A stretch of DNA of 64,000 nt from Eupeodes corollae (Eukaryota > Arthropoda > Insecta > Diptera > Syrphidae). The stretch spans positions 51,594,421 to 51,658,420 of the forward strand of contig NC_079148.1 of NCBI RefSeq assembly GCF_945859685.1. The letters are read 5' to 3'. The notes under the pieces were generated by a model that was given only the letters and a program-made list of their open reading frames with translations, had not been told where the DNA came from and searched no databases. Of this stretch, positions 46,850 to 59,162 are shown in pieces (position 1 is the first letter of the stretch; every line of letters begins with the position of its first letter). The translations under genes were made by a program, and so were the position numbers.

Positions 46850-48412
46850 ATTTGTGATATAATTTAAACTAGACAAATTCAGTATGAAACCTTTGACAAA
46901 ATGGTCCGTTGTTACAACTATACTAATCAATGTTGAAGTTTAAATTGCTATAACTTTGCAGAGGCAATTAGTAAAAGCTAAACATAATCCAAATGTTTTC
47001 GTTAAGCAATTATACAACGTTTGTTTCTTGTTGAAAGCTAAAGGTATTCAAGACAAAAAGCGGGATAAATAAATATTAAAAGGTTTTCCAATAACAAACT
47101 TCGTTTTAATATTGAAAAAAAAAATGGTTATATTTTTGATAGGAATCGATGAATGTTCATTTCATTGCTACAAAAAAATATGCCATTAACTAACAGTGGA
47201 AACAACAGCTTTAAATTTTCCATTCACCCATTGGCAGCTATTCTTGAAATATAACTTATCTTTCACGTGCCCTCGAAGACAAAAGTCAAAAGGTGTTACG
47301 TTTGGTTGGAATTTACGGGGTTATCCAGAATTTCACTTGCATATCTCTATATTGTGCTCCCCAAATAATAAGGATTATAAAAGGTATATGAAGTTTTATG
47401 AAGACTAAGTTTGGGGCACTCTCTTGAACCTTTTGATTTTTGAGAGATTTTCAGAATGTCTTAAGTGGCTAAAACAAGAAGTGCCTAGGTGGTCGATAAA
47501 GTATTTTCCCATTAGTATTTGGGCATTTGTAGACAAATTGGAAGGTATCTTTTTTTGTTGATGATTATTTTATCCAAATGAGTTGTCACGCGATAATATT
47601 TATATCTGCTTAATTTTCAAAACGTCCTTTTCTTTTGGAAATGTTTCGCCTTAGATTTCTCGAGACTGTGCAAGTTTCAAAAACCGACTTTTATTTGAAA
47701 TTTCAAGAAAACTTTGGTGAATTTTCTCTTTTACTTATTCAAACAGTTTATATATTATTATGACTTTGAATAAACTTTGATCCAAAAGGTGGTAGATAAC
47801 AAGATTTTGGTATCCAAAAGTGATCGTTTCTTCTAGAAGTAACACGGTCAGAAAATTATAATATAATAGTACCGCCTTCCTGAGAATAAAAGTCATCCAC
47901 ATTAATATCTTTTATTGCCGAAGATTCAAAATCATTGATCATCATTTACCGGAACAGATGCAACAGCCTTATCGAATTAGTTTAAGGTTCAATCACAGCG
48001 TTTCAGCCAGACATTTTAATGTTAAGATTGTAGATGTTTTTTAATAATAAAACTTGTAGCCTTAAATGAAAAAAAAATGCTCTTATCCCTGAAAACGGTT
48101 TTTTGATGCAAATATTGATCATTTTGATGTTTTGAATATATATGCTAAACAACAATGTATGCCTTAATTATTTGATATAACACTTTTTATTTTAATAAAT
48201 AAGTACCTACAAATCTCAAGAAAATAAACAACATTTTCTTAACGTAACTCAAATTTTGCGTACATTTCGGAACAATCTTATACAAAAATGCTTTTAAGAG
48301 CCTTTGGACTCAATTTGAATTATTTTGATTTTGTCTTTTTTTTAAATCTTAGTTTTGAATTACTTGAACAATTTAAATTTGTCTCATTGAACTCGCCACA
48401 AAAAAACCAGAG
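46850..48412. other. AT-rich sequence without recognised gene
   Basis: A 70-codon frame at 47196-47408 shows no known domain; the rest is non-coding. Confidence 0.4.
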
Positions 48413-48774
48413 GTGGCCTTAAGTCTAAATCAGTGGCACAAGATATTTCAAAAGCATTTCATATGGTTTGGCATCAGGCTCTCCTATCTTATGCGTGCTT
48501 TCGGTTTTCATCAATCTTTGCTTCATTGGATTGGATTCAAGTCTAAAAACCACAAAATAAATGCTGGTGTGCCCCAGGGCTCTGTTTTATCTCCAACACT
48601 CTTTTTCATTTTTATTAATGATCTCTTGTTTGCCACTTCTCATCCAATACATTGTTTCGCTGTCGATGGCGATACTACTCTTAGCTTTTCATATTAATTT
48701 TCAGATTCACATCCCTCTTCTTCGTATGTGGAATTGCAACGACAAAATATGATATGCTCATTAAATTCCGACCT
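48413..48774 (+). mobile_element. LINE family 3, copy 3 (RT core fragment)
   Basis: Encodes DISKAFHMVWHQALLS in broken form, FGFHQSLLHWIGFKSK, NAGVPQGSVLSPTLFFIFIN and FAVDGDTTLSFSY, and ends at the same ATATGCTCATTAAATTCCGA sequence seen in copy 1. The catalytic box is altered by an insertion (FAVDGDTTL for FADDSTL). A deletion joins WIG directly to FKS. The 3' part is missing because ORF1 of another LINE follows at 48775. Confidence 0.75.
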
Positions 48775-51700
48775 TCAATAGGAATCTTCCGAAAATCTAA
48801 AGTTGTTCCGCAGTGCAAACGTTGCCAAGCTTTTGGTCTTACCCAAAAGTACTGCAACCGAGAGTTTGCTTGTGTAAGGAAAACATGCAACTTAAAATTG
48901 TTCTATGAGCAAGATCAGAAAGCAAAATGTGTGAACTGCAAGGGTAATCACCCGGCAAGCTATAGAGGCTGCCCAACTGCCAAAAAATTCCAAGAGTTCA
49001 GAAGCAAAAATACATCTGCTAGAGACAAACCCAGAAACACAGTAAATAACGATTTAACTGCTGAAAACAGTACTAAGAAGGAACCGCCTAAAAAGGTTGT
49101 TCAAAGTAAAAGCGATGAAAAGAAAGCCTATTCTTAGATTGTTAAAAATGTGAGGAAGAATGAAGAGACTTCCATAAAAAGAAATGCTACAACTTATTCT
49201 TAAAAGAATTAATAAACAGGATTTGAATATCAAACTGCTAAGCGAAAAAGTCACTCTTAAAAAACAATTATGGACAGAACACTTAAAATCCCTTCATGGA
49301 ATGCAAACGGTCTTATACAACATGCATCCGAATTAAAAATCATTTTAACTATAGAACATATCAATATTTGACTGGTGTCCGAAACTCATTTCTCCAATAG
49401 GCAAAGTCTAGATAATCTAATAGAAAACTATTCTCCACATCCAGCTGACAAGGCAAGAGGTGGATCGGCGATTCTTTTAAAAGAAAGCTTAAAACATTAT
49501 GAAGTAGCCAAGTTTACTAGTGAAAATATGCAAGTAACAACTATTAGTATTGGTATGAAAAAGAAAAAATTTAAGATAGCAGCTATATACTGCCCACCAA
49601 GGCGCTCCCTGACAGAAGATGACTATACAGATCTATTTAATGTTCTTGGGCATAACTTTCTTGTTGGCGGAGACTTCAATGCGAAACACACCCACTGGGG
49701 TTCAAGACTTATATCAACAAAAGACTTTTGCAAGCAGGCCGTAAATACAATTGCGAATTCTATTCCTCCAGCTCGCCAACTTATTTTTGTTAGTATCATT
49801 GGCCTTCCGATACTAACAAAATACCAGACTATATTGACTTTTTCGTAGCTAAAGGAATCAAGCGAAATCACATCAGTGTCGAAGGTAATTATGACCTGTC
49901 ATCAAATCATACTCTATCACTAAGTAAGATTGTAAATAAGAAAAGAAAATGGAGTGATTTTAGAGAAAGGCTGTTAAGTTTTATAAATTTAAGATCTCCC
50001 ATGGATTCAATCCAGCAAATTGACCATGAAGTGGAACAATTTATTGCTGATGTGCAACAGGCCGCTGAAAAAAGTACTCCAACATTTTCTAATAGAAGAC
50101 AAACAAAATATCCTTTAGAGATAAGAGAGTTGATAATAGAGAAAAGAAGAGTTCGGAGAAAATGGCAAAATACTAGATTTCCAGATAATAAAACAACATT
50201 TAATCGTATAAGCAACAATCCTAAAAAAAACAAATTTACCAATTCAAAAATTATTCACTCAGTACATTCCTAAGGAATTTAACGACTGATGCTTCAACCG
50301 ATTTTTCGCTATTTAACGCAGCCAAGCGTCTGAAAAGACCCCAGTTACAAATCTCAAGATGGGAAATGGATCGGTAACACGAAAGAAAACCTTTTCGCTA
50401 AACATCTTGCGAATGTTTTTAAGCCATACTCATCAAACGCGGCTGAAATTAACTTACAGTTTGTTGATAAGATAGATAAAAGTGAAATACCAATTGTAAG
50501 ACTTAAAGAAATAAAAAGTATGTGTTTACATCAACTATCAAATAAAAAATTACCAGGTTACGATTTAATTACTGCTCAGGTTATGAAAGAATGCCATTGA
50601 AAGCCTTCATAAAACTCCAATATATAATAAATGCATGCCTTAAGCAACGGTATGTCCCGAAGCATTGGAAAATTGCTGAAGTAATTGTCATACCAAAGCA
50701 AGGTAAACCACCTACAGAAATGACGTCTTTTAGACCAATATCGCTTATGCCAATTATGGCAAAAGTTTTTGAAAAACTGCTTCTAAAGAGACTTAGCAAA
50801 ATCATAGAAGAAAGAAGGTTAATCCCAAATCATCAGTTTGGCTTTAGAAATAAACATTCCACGATAGAAAACGAAGTTCATAGAATATCATAGAATATCG
50901 AATGTAATAAAAAAAGCATTAGAAGAAAAACAAGTATGTTCAGCTATTTTCTTAGATGTTGCTCAAGCTTTTGACAAGGTTTGGCATGAGGGACTTAAGT
51001 ACAAACTGCAAAGGGATCTTCCCAGGCAGTACTTTGAAATATTAAAATCGTACATCTCAGACCGATTGTTTAGAGTAAGGTACGATCAAGAATACTAGGA
51101 ATTAAAGAAAATAGAAGCTGGTGTACTATAAGGAAGTGTCCTAGGTCCTACCCTGTATTTACTATACACAAGGGATATTCCAGTTGGTAATCACACCATA
51201 ATAGCTACTTTTGCAAATGATACACAATTTTGGTACCTGACAAATGTGTCTATAAGGCAGCAGTAAAACTACAAAATGCCGTCGACACAGTGAGAGCTTG
51301 GACCGAAAAATGGCGTATCAAACTCAATGAAACAAAATTTTCACATATAAACTTTAAAAATAAAAAGCCAACAATATTCCAATATTCATTAATAATCAAG
51401 CTGTACCTTACGCCAATACGGCCAAATACCTTGGAATGACGTTGGATGCAAAGCTTAAGTAGAACGAGCACATCAAAAAGAAAAGAGAAGAACTAAACTT
51501 GAAATATAGAAAAATGTACTGGTTGCTTGGTAACAAGTCTGATTTATCAATCCAAAACAAAATAATGCTGTATAATCAAGATCTAAAGCCTGTTTGGACC
51601 TATGGAATCCAACTATGGGGCTGTACAAAAAAAAAATATTCGAAAACAAAGTCCTTCGTGGAATAGTTAATGCACCTTGGTACATAAGAAATACCGATCT

Positions 51701-52335
51701 TCATCGTGACTTACAAATAGAAATGGTTACAGAAGTTGTTAAAAAATACGCTGTATCGCACAACCAGAGAATGCAAAGTCATACTAATTCTGAAATGGAG
51801 TCCGTCTTGAATATAAGAAACCATGTTCGGAGATTAAAAAGAACTAATCCTCATGAGCTTATGGTCTAAAAAAACATGGGAAAGCATTAAAAGTTTAAAC
51901 TTCCCCCAAAGTGATTGTACGAAGTTAAGAAAGAAAAATCTGAATTCGATCCTTCAAGAGTGGTGGTTTTAGTGGTTAAGAGTCCCACACTACTTGGTGT
52001 CGAATACTGCCAAGTGTCTTTTGAAGATTTCCTCCTGTCAAAAAAACTAAAAGTTTCTGAAACAAACTTATTTTTAAATTAGTTCTGAAATGAAATAAAT
52101 CCCCCATACAAAATCTTTAACGTTAAATCAGATGTTGTAGTTTTGTTTTAAAAAACAAAGCTTTAGTTACATCATTAGGAAATTGTATATTTCATAATAA
52201 ATCTTTTCACAGTTCTTTTAGGTCACAATCAGTGATCACCATTTTTTATTTTTTTATAGATATATGTAATGTACCTACCTTTAGGTAAATGTTGGTTAGC
52301 CGTTTGCTTTAAGCTTAACTAACTAACTAACCAAA
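48775..52335 (+). mobile_element. Long jockey-type LINE, inactive, ORF1 end plus ORF2
   Basis: The 5' end starts inside ORF1, with two zinc knuckles: CKRCQAFGLTQKYC, whose expected His is Leu, and CVNCKGNHPASYRGC. ORF2 starts near 49270 with an APE-type endonuclease (IPSWNANGLIQHASEL, LVSETHF, AIYCPPRR, VGGDFNAKHTHWGSR). RT follows: WKIAEVIVIPKQGKPP, SFRPISLMPIMAKVFEKLLL, LIPNHQFGFRNKHSTIE, IFLDVAQAFDKVWHEGLKYK, GSVLGPTLYLLYTRDIP and TFANDTQFW. The C-terminus ends NAPWYIRNTDLHRDL. The catalytic box reads FAND, so an Asp is lost; stops and frameshifts are scattered. The 3' end has an (AACT)n run at about 52316-52332. Confidence 0.85.
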
Positions 52336-53594
52336 TACAGAAAGGTTGAAACTGTTTATGGAAATGTTAATTCGTGTTCCGGGGCAATTGTCGATTTTTC
52401 GGACCAAAAACAACATGCAATTAAAATGGGGAAAAAAGGAAGAAAAATGACTACTATAACGTTTCCTGTCTTTTGAACAGAGAGTATTATGTAGAGAGTG
52501 GTGTTGGAACATTCACGCTTTGCTAGTCCCGGCCAGCGCACTATTATACATAACTATATAGAACCACTTGTATTGAAGTTAGGTACAGTGCTTAAACTAA
52601 TTTAACCGTCATATTTGCATATTTTGTCACGAATTTTCATCTAAGCCCCCAAATCGTAAAACTACACTATAATGTCATGAAACAATCGAGGTATTTAATG
52701 AATATTATATTTATTCAGTTCGGTTTGGCAAAGCCTACAGTCTATACCTACTTAATGTGGTGATGGGCTTTTGTTAATATTATGAGAAGGGCAATAGAAA
52801 AAATAATATTTTATATTTTGTGAGGTTGGTAAATTTTGCACCAGTGCGGTATTGCGTATCATACTTTCTGTCAGCCGTATTATAGATAGCCTATAGAATA
52901 AGTTAGTGGAGTTAGCCTGCCTTGGTTGTAGCCTGATTTTAGTGCGGGGCTAATCTCGTATGATATGGTAATTAGTGTAAACTCACCGTTGAGCAACTCA
53001 TCGGAATCGAAATTGGAAGTGGTCCTGCTGCGGTGACGATAGCGATAGATATGGCATTGATGTGGTGAGGCCGCCCGAGCTTGTTCTTATGCAGTATGAA
53101 AAGAGTTGTTTGTTGTTTCTGATATTGCTGATGTTGAAAAACTATTTAATTTCCTTTTGTTCATATTCGGAATTTGAATACAGGAATTATGGTACGCCTG
53201 ATACATAATGAGATTTAGACGAATTCACGCCAATATAGATATAGATTTTTATTTATTATGTTAAATTATGAGTTCTATTGTGTTGTGGTTATTATTATTA
53301 TTATTGCTATGGCACGCAGATCATTCGAGCAGGTAAGAATTCCTTGCGTGATGCGTATATGAATGTTGGCTGATGCGAGCAAATAGTTTATGACTTATAT
53401 TTATAGTCAAAGAAGTAGTGTTTTAAGTTTATAACTTTTAGAAAAAAAGCCATTTATACATACTTGGTACCGTTCTTATATTATTCTAGATAGAAGTTAA
53501 ACAATTGAAAAGTTCATAAATTGGTTATACTGAGTACTTTTTTCTAGAAATAGGAAAAACAAAATAATTTTTCGAATAAACATTTGTATCAAGG
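52336..53594. other. AT-rich spacer with a possible minus-strand exon
   Basis: Mostly AT-rich. A GC-richer patch at 52980-53090 is listed separately. An (ATT)n-type microsatellite lies near 53290-53310. Confidence 0.4.
52987..53085 (-). CDS. Candidate internal exon of an unknown gene
   Basis: On the minus strand this 99-base patch is open in one frame (ARAASPHQCHIYRYRHRSRT, then TSNFDSDELLN). It ends in a strong donor, CTCAACG|GTGAGTTT, at 52987, and is preceded by a weak acceptor (TCATACTGCATAAG) at 53086. Its base composition is richer in G and C than the surroundings, as expected for coding sequence. No partner exon or domain was found. It may be real or a coincidence. Confidence 0.22.
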
Positions 53595-53945
53595 ATTTCC
53601 ATGTGCATGTGGAGATAACTATTGAGGGTTGTTTTGTGCTTGGGAAGTGTTGGAAAAACCAGCATTCATCGCCCGTAAAAGCTGAAGCTCCCTGTAATCG
53701 TTTTCCACTTGTTGCAAAGAGTTTTCTGCGACGGCCATTCATTTCATGTCAAAAAAACTGTCAGCTAAAATTTGTCTGAATCTTTTACGGTTTATACCTA
53801 AATTCGAGGCCAACCTTCGAATTGTAAAACACCGATATTCATGGATAATACATTGTCTTGCACGCTTGCACGCCACTCTTTATGCCACCGAAACACCTGA
53901 CCACGACTAAGGTTTATTGGTAATTTTAACATCATTTTGGATGGT
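53595..53945 (-). pseudogene. Mariner-like transposase fossil
   Basis: Minus strand, 5' to 3': LSRGQVFRWHKEW (second helix-turn-helix region), IRRLASNLGINRKRFRQILA in another frame, then AFTGDECWFFQHFPSTKQPS. That last piece corresponds to the first catalytic Asp region of mariner transposases (VTGDExWxxxxxPxTKxxS). Deletions and frameshifts are extensive; nothing after this block is recognisable. Confidence 0.6.
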
Positions 53946-54830
53946 TTGCATTTGTTTTCAAACTCGAATGATATTATGGCTTTTAGATTAAATGTTCAAG
54001 AATGTTTATCTTGTTATACATTTTTATTTACTTATACTTTGCTTATATAATCGTGTCTTGAGTCGAGTTTAGGTCGTTAAATATAGCTAAACGCCATGCG
54101 ATCTTTCTTTTATATATTTTTGAGATTTCTTCTCAACTACTGTTCTGGTCCAAGTTATTCTTTGGCTCTAAGGTCTTCTAAAATCGGGAGTAAAAGCATC
54201 ATACTTCATTGTGTTTTGCGATAGGGCATTCATTGCATCGTAGGATGTCACAAGTTTATTGTCACTTTTTCTTGAGAATGAGAAACAGAAAGTGTAAATT
54301 TTGGAGACATGAAATAAAGCCAATTGAGACCAATTCTTGAAATTTGGCCTTTTTTCACTATTGTAAAATGTATTAAAGCAATTTTTAATAGTTGGCCGTC
54401 TTACACTTAAACAAAAAAGAAACAAAACCAAATTGTTTTTTTATGAATTTTGTTTAAATAAATCCATTTCTGAACTAAAATTGTACAGTAAGCTAAATCA
54501 ATCATAAATCGCTATGCAAAATAAGAGTTTCAAATTTCTAACATTTGTTTCGTGGTGGTTCTTGTGCAGTGTAAGTAATAAAATAAAGTGCCTACATAAA
54601 TATTAATTTAAATGAATTGCTAAGGTATTGGTAAAATATTAATTAGAAAATTTAAAACAAGCAGAATTGATGCTGATCAGAGTAGAATCTAGGGGATCAT
54701 ACAATGAGAGTAAGAATAGTGAATAATTTATTTAATGTCCACGTCACGTGACCTGGAAATTCTGTAACACTGGCTTTCGGGATCAGTAGTATTTATCTTT
54801 CCATTTGGGTTATATTTTTAACCTTTTTAG
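53946..54830. other. Spacer and probable intron end before a broken gene
   Basis: AT-rich; ends with an acceptor-like TATTTTTAACCTTTTTAG at 54830, directly before an open frame. Confidence 0.35.
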
Positions 54831-55031
54831 GTAAGTATTATGAATCTGATAATGTTGTGTCATCAAAATCTATATATTCAGCAGCTATTCTATATATGGA
54901 ACAGCTTCAAAAAAGCAGAGCACGGGGAATATTGCTTCATAGTAATTATAACAATCATTCATATTGTTTAAAATCCATAAATATTTCTAAACTTTTAGAA
55001 CACGATCCCGACGAGGAAAATTTCCAAGGTT

Positions 55032-56606
55032 CAGATTCAGAATATGACCCCATTCAAGGCAATCCAATGTCAATATTTCAAGACCCTCAAGTGCACTTAA
55101 GATAGAAGAGAGTGTTGTTCCCGAAAAAAATAATATCGTTCCTCAAGAGCAAGTTGTGGTTCCTCAAGAGAATATTCCAAACAAAAGTAAAAAACACCAA
55201 CGCAGCGAGGCCAGCTAGAAACGAAATACGCTAAAAACTCTGGAAGCAAAATAAGTTGCTTATATTTTGTGCCTGATAACGAAGGTCAGAAGGTAAGAGT
55301 TTGAAAGAGTTTTTTTCTTGAAAACGTTCCAAGTATCTGACGGGAGAATGCAACATGCTTCGTGTTGCATAAAGGGCAGCTATCCGACTCTTTCGAAGTG
55401 CGTCAGGTTGTGAGACAAGGGGATGTTTTATCGCCAATTCTTTTTCTGCTGGCCAGCGTCGATATAACTAAGAGGCAAGGTATTCAATGGAGGACGTTTT
55501 AAAGTCTTAGTCATTTAGACTATGCCGACGATATATGTCTCCTGGCAAATAACAGCAGTGGGCTGAACGAGATGTGTCAATACTTAACGGGTGAAAGGAG
55601 AATCGTGCGGTCTTAAAATAAATAGCAAAAAGACAAAAATAATGCTAACAGGCCCCCCAACACAACATCATATTATTCTGCATGACACGCCTGTTGAAGA
55701 GGTCGAACAATTTAATTACATCGGAATTATTGTTTCAGCAAATGGTGGTACTGATCTGGACGTAAAAAGCAGAATAAATAAAGCTCGCGTTGCCGTTGGT
55801 GCTCTGTCCCAAATTTGGAAAACCAGATTCAGAATATGACCCCACTCAAGGCAATCCAATGTCAATATTTCAAGACCCTCAAGTGCACTTAATATAGAAG
55901 AGAGTGTTGTTCCCGAAAAAAATAATATCGTTCCTCAAGAGCAAGTTGTGGTTCCTCAAGAGAATATTTCAAACAAAAGTAAAAAACACCAACGCAGCGA
56001 GACCAGCTAGAAACGAAATATCAGAGAATTAAAAAGAGCAAAAGACCAACGCATTAGGAGCCTTAACAATTTGTATGGATTGTCTTCATTTGACCTTCAG
56101 AATTCGTATTTATTATCATTGTTTCGAAGGCGAAGGCTTACACAAACGCTAAAAACACTAGAAGAAAAAGAAGTTGCTTATATTTTGTGCCTGATAACGA
56201 AGGTCAGAAGGTAAGAGTTTGTTAGAGTTTTTTTCTTATGATGTCGATATAACTAAGAGGCAAGGTATTCAATGGAGAACGTTTGAAGGGCTTAGCCATT
56301 TAGACTATGCCGACGATATATGTCTCCTGGCAAATAACAGCAGTGGGCTGAACGAGATGTGTCAAACTTTACGGGTGAAAGGAGAATCGTGCGGTCTTAA
56401 AATAAATAGCAAAAAGACAAAAAATGCTGACAGACCCCCCAACACAACATCGTATTATTCTGCATGACACGTCTGTTGACGAGGTCGAAGAATTTATTTA
56501 CCTCGGAAGTATTGTTTCAGCAAATGGTGGTACGGATCTGGACGTAAAAAGCAGAATAAATAAAGTTCACGTTGCCGTTGGTGCTCTGTCTGAAATTTGG
56601 AAAACC
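55032..56606 (+). repeat. Imperfect tandem duplication of ~790 bp spanning gene and LINE sequence
   Basis: Unit 1 is 55032-55823 and unit 2 is 55824-56606, both starting CAGATTCAGAATATGACCCC. Each contains the gene piece (SEYDP...), then the VPDNEGQKVRV piece, then RTE RT sequence with DYADDICLLANNSSGLNEMC. Unit 1 lacks 126 bases present in unit 2 (56021-56146). Unit 2 lacks about 137 bases present in unit 1 (about 55320-55456, including the gene/LINE junction). Confidence 0.85.
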
Positions 56607-57026
56607 ATTCAAGTCCCCTTACGAACTAAACTGAGATTCTTCGAATCCAATGTTAAATCCGTGGTATTATGTACTTGAGAAACATGGAAAGTCTCGGCCA
56701 CCATCTCGAGAAAATCGTAGGCTTTTGTGAACCGCTGTCTGCGTCACAACCTTAAAATTCGCTATACACAAACAATATCTAACCAGGAATTGTGGTGTAG
56801 GACAGGTCAGAGGCGCTTGGACATCGACATCAGAACGAGCAAATAGCAATGGATTGGTCGCACTCTGAGCAAACCAAACGATAATATTGCGAAGCAGTCG
56901 GAAGCTAACTCCCAGAGAAAGACGTGGCCACAGTTAAGATATCTAGCTGCAGATCGAGAAGGATGGAGACGTTTTATTGACGCCCTATGACCCGTACGGG
57001 GTCAGAGGTCCTGATGATGATGGGAG
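55357..57026 (+). mobile_element. RTE-like LINE (second family), 5'-truncated and partly duplicated
   Basis: Starts in RT (CFVLHKGQLSDSFEV, RQGDVLSPILFLL) and continues through HLDYADDICLLANNSSGL, KGESCGLKINSKKTKIML and VEEFIYLGSIVSANGGTDLD. It then carries a C-terminal region (KVSATISRK, GHTLSKP-like, WPQLRYLAADREGWRRFIDAL). The 3' end has the short repeat CTGATGATGATGGGA, as in RTE elements. Gene sequence recurs inside it (55824-56240) because of the tandem duplication. Stops and frameshifts make it inactive. Confidence 0.75.
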
Positions 57027-57036
57027 AATATGTGGA

Positions 57037-58711
57037 CTTACTTACTTAAGGTGGCGCTACAGTCCGGAGCGGACCTGGGCCTCAACCAACATACGTCTCC
57101 AGCCAGCTCGGTCCCTAGCTAGCTGTCTCCAGTTTCGCACTCCTGGTTGAGGTCCTTTCCCACCTTGGGGCGCCATCTGAGTTGCGGTCTTCCTCTACTG
57201 CGCCGTCCCTCGAGATTGGATTCGAAGACCTTCCGGGCTGGAGCGTTGATGTCCATCCCCTCTACATGACCTAGCCATCTAAACGTAAGCCGTTGGAGTT
57301 TAATTCTGCTAACTAGGTCAGTGTCGCTGTACAGCCCGTACAGTTCGTCGTTATATCTTCTCCTCCATTTTCCATCTAAGCGTACGGGACCAAAAATTAC
57401 CCGAAGAATTTTTCTCTCGAAGCATCCTAAGACGCTCTCATCTTTCTTTGACAGGGTCCAGGCCTCAGCGCCATAAATGAGAACCGGGATGATGAGTGTC
57501 TTATAGATGGTGATTTTACATGCTCGAGAGAGCACTTTACTTCTCAATTGCCTTCTAAGTCCAAAGAAGCAACGATTTGCTTTCGTTTGATTTCAGCGCT
57601 GGTGTCGTTGTCTGTGCTAATAGCGGTGCCTAGGTAGACAAAGTCCTTAACTACCTCAAAGTTATAGCTGTCCATGGTGACGTTATGTCCAAGAAGTCGT
57701 TGTTCAGTGTCCTTTTTTGATAACAGCATATACTTTGTCTTGCCCTCATTGACCACTAAACCCATCTTCTTCGCTTCCGTCGCAATGCTCAAAAACGCTC
57801 CACTGACATCACGCTTTGATCTTCCAATTATGTCAATATCATCTGCGTATCCGAATAATTGGATGGACCATTGGAAGATTGTGCCTCAAGTGTTGACGGT
57901 TGAGTTTTGCACAGTTCTTTCCAGAAGGATGTTGAAGAAGTCGCTTGACAGTGCATCGCCTTGTCTAAAATCTTTTTTGACATCAAATGCATCGGTGAGA
58001 TCTTTTCCGACCTTCATAGAGCAGCGTGCATTCTCCATATTTATTCTACACAAACGGATAAATTTGACAGGGATGCCAAAACTAGACATTGCTCGATAGA
58101 GCCCTTTCCTATAGATGCTGTCATACACGGCTTTAAAATCGATAAAGAGATGGCGGGTATCGATTTGAAGCTCCTGGGGTTTTTTCCAAGATCTGCCGTA
58201 GTGTGAATATTTGGTCGACAGTGGACTTTCCTGGTCTGAAGCCACACTGATAAGGACCAATCAGGTTGTTGACGAATGGCTTCAGACGTTCACATAATAC
58301 GGCAGAGAGGATCTTATACGCAATGTTAAGGAAACTGATGCCTCTGTAGTTGGCGCAGTTTAGAGGGTCTCGTTTCTTATGTATCGGGCACACAATGCTG
58401 AGATTCCACTCATCGAGCATGCTTTCTTCCGACCATGTTTTGCAGATGAGTTGGCGTATGCTCCGTACCAAGTCATCGCCTGCTGCTTTGAATAGTTCGG
58501 CAGCGATGCCGTCAGCTCCAGCAGCTTTGTTTGATTTAAGTTTAGATATAGCTATCTTCACTTCGTCAAGGTCGGGTAGGCGGAATTGTTGATTTGCGTC
58601 GCCGAGGTTGAGTGGTTCTATCTCCCTTACAGCGGAATTCGGTTCGTCATCGCCGTTATATAATTTGGAGAAGTGGTTTTTCCATATTCTCAGCATCGAC
58701 TGCGGTTCTAC
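57037..58711 (-). mobile_element. RTE-like LINE, copy 2, with (TAAG)n tail
   Basis: Minus-strand element of the same family as 18727-20267. From 58711 downward: MLRIWKNHFSKLYNGDDEPN, LPDLDEVKIAISKLKSNKAA, GPYQCGFRPGKSTVDQIFTL, VDFKAVYDSIYRKGLYRAMS, RQGDALSSDFF, GYADDIDIIGR (about 57835) and EGKTKYMLLSKKDTEQ. The end is CFERKILRVIFGP and RLTFRWLGHVEGMD. The 3' end is CTGTAGCGCCACC then (TAAG)3 (reads CTTACTTACTTA at 57037-57048). Frameshifts at about 57545 and 57890 and a shift near 58250 break the ORF. This is the better preserved of the two copies. It sits tail-to-tail with the RTE-like LINE ending at 57026. Confidence 0.85.
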
Positions 58712-59031
58712 TACGAGTACGAAAACGCACATACAAAAAAAAGCTTCAACACAAACTCCACCTCTAGACCAACAAGGCAAAGCTGAGCCAAGAAATAAAA
58801 CTAGTATACTAAAATTGCAAGAACTTAGAGAATTCATAAAAATTTCACAAATGTATAATTTGTACCTACATAAATTCTTACACCCATCCGGTATCAGAGC
58901 ATGTATTGCGAAAGACTTTTCATACTCCTATAAAAGATTCTTGCAAGAAATGTGACTTTCTTAACAATAAGTTTGCGACTGATTACGAAAACCCTTAAAT
59001 ACAAATTGAACATGAGATGCATTTTAGAAAA

Positions 59032-59162
59032 GAGGAGTCTTAAAACTGTAGGGCCCTTCCATCCCTGAAACCAGTACTCGCACACAGGAATGGTTGAGAG
59101 TTGTCAGTCACTAGGCCCTAGTTCTCAAACGGACTGTTGCGCCACCCAATTTATCATTTATT
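59032..59162 (+). repeat. SINE 3' half inserted in the broken gene
   Basis: Matches the SINE family body and tail: CTTAAAACTGTAGGGCCCTT, CGCACACAGGAATGGTTGAG, CACTAGGCCCTAGTTCTCAA, CGGACTGTTGCGCCACCCAA and a TTTATCATTTATTT end. The tRNA-like 5' half is missing. It separates EHEMHFRKE from the next gene piece. Confidence 0.8.

Noticed and set aside
57674..58592. + strand open frames of 80-141 codons
   Set aside because: Antisense shadows of the RTE-like LINE on the minus strand.
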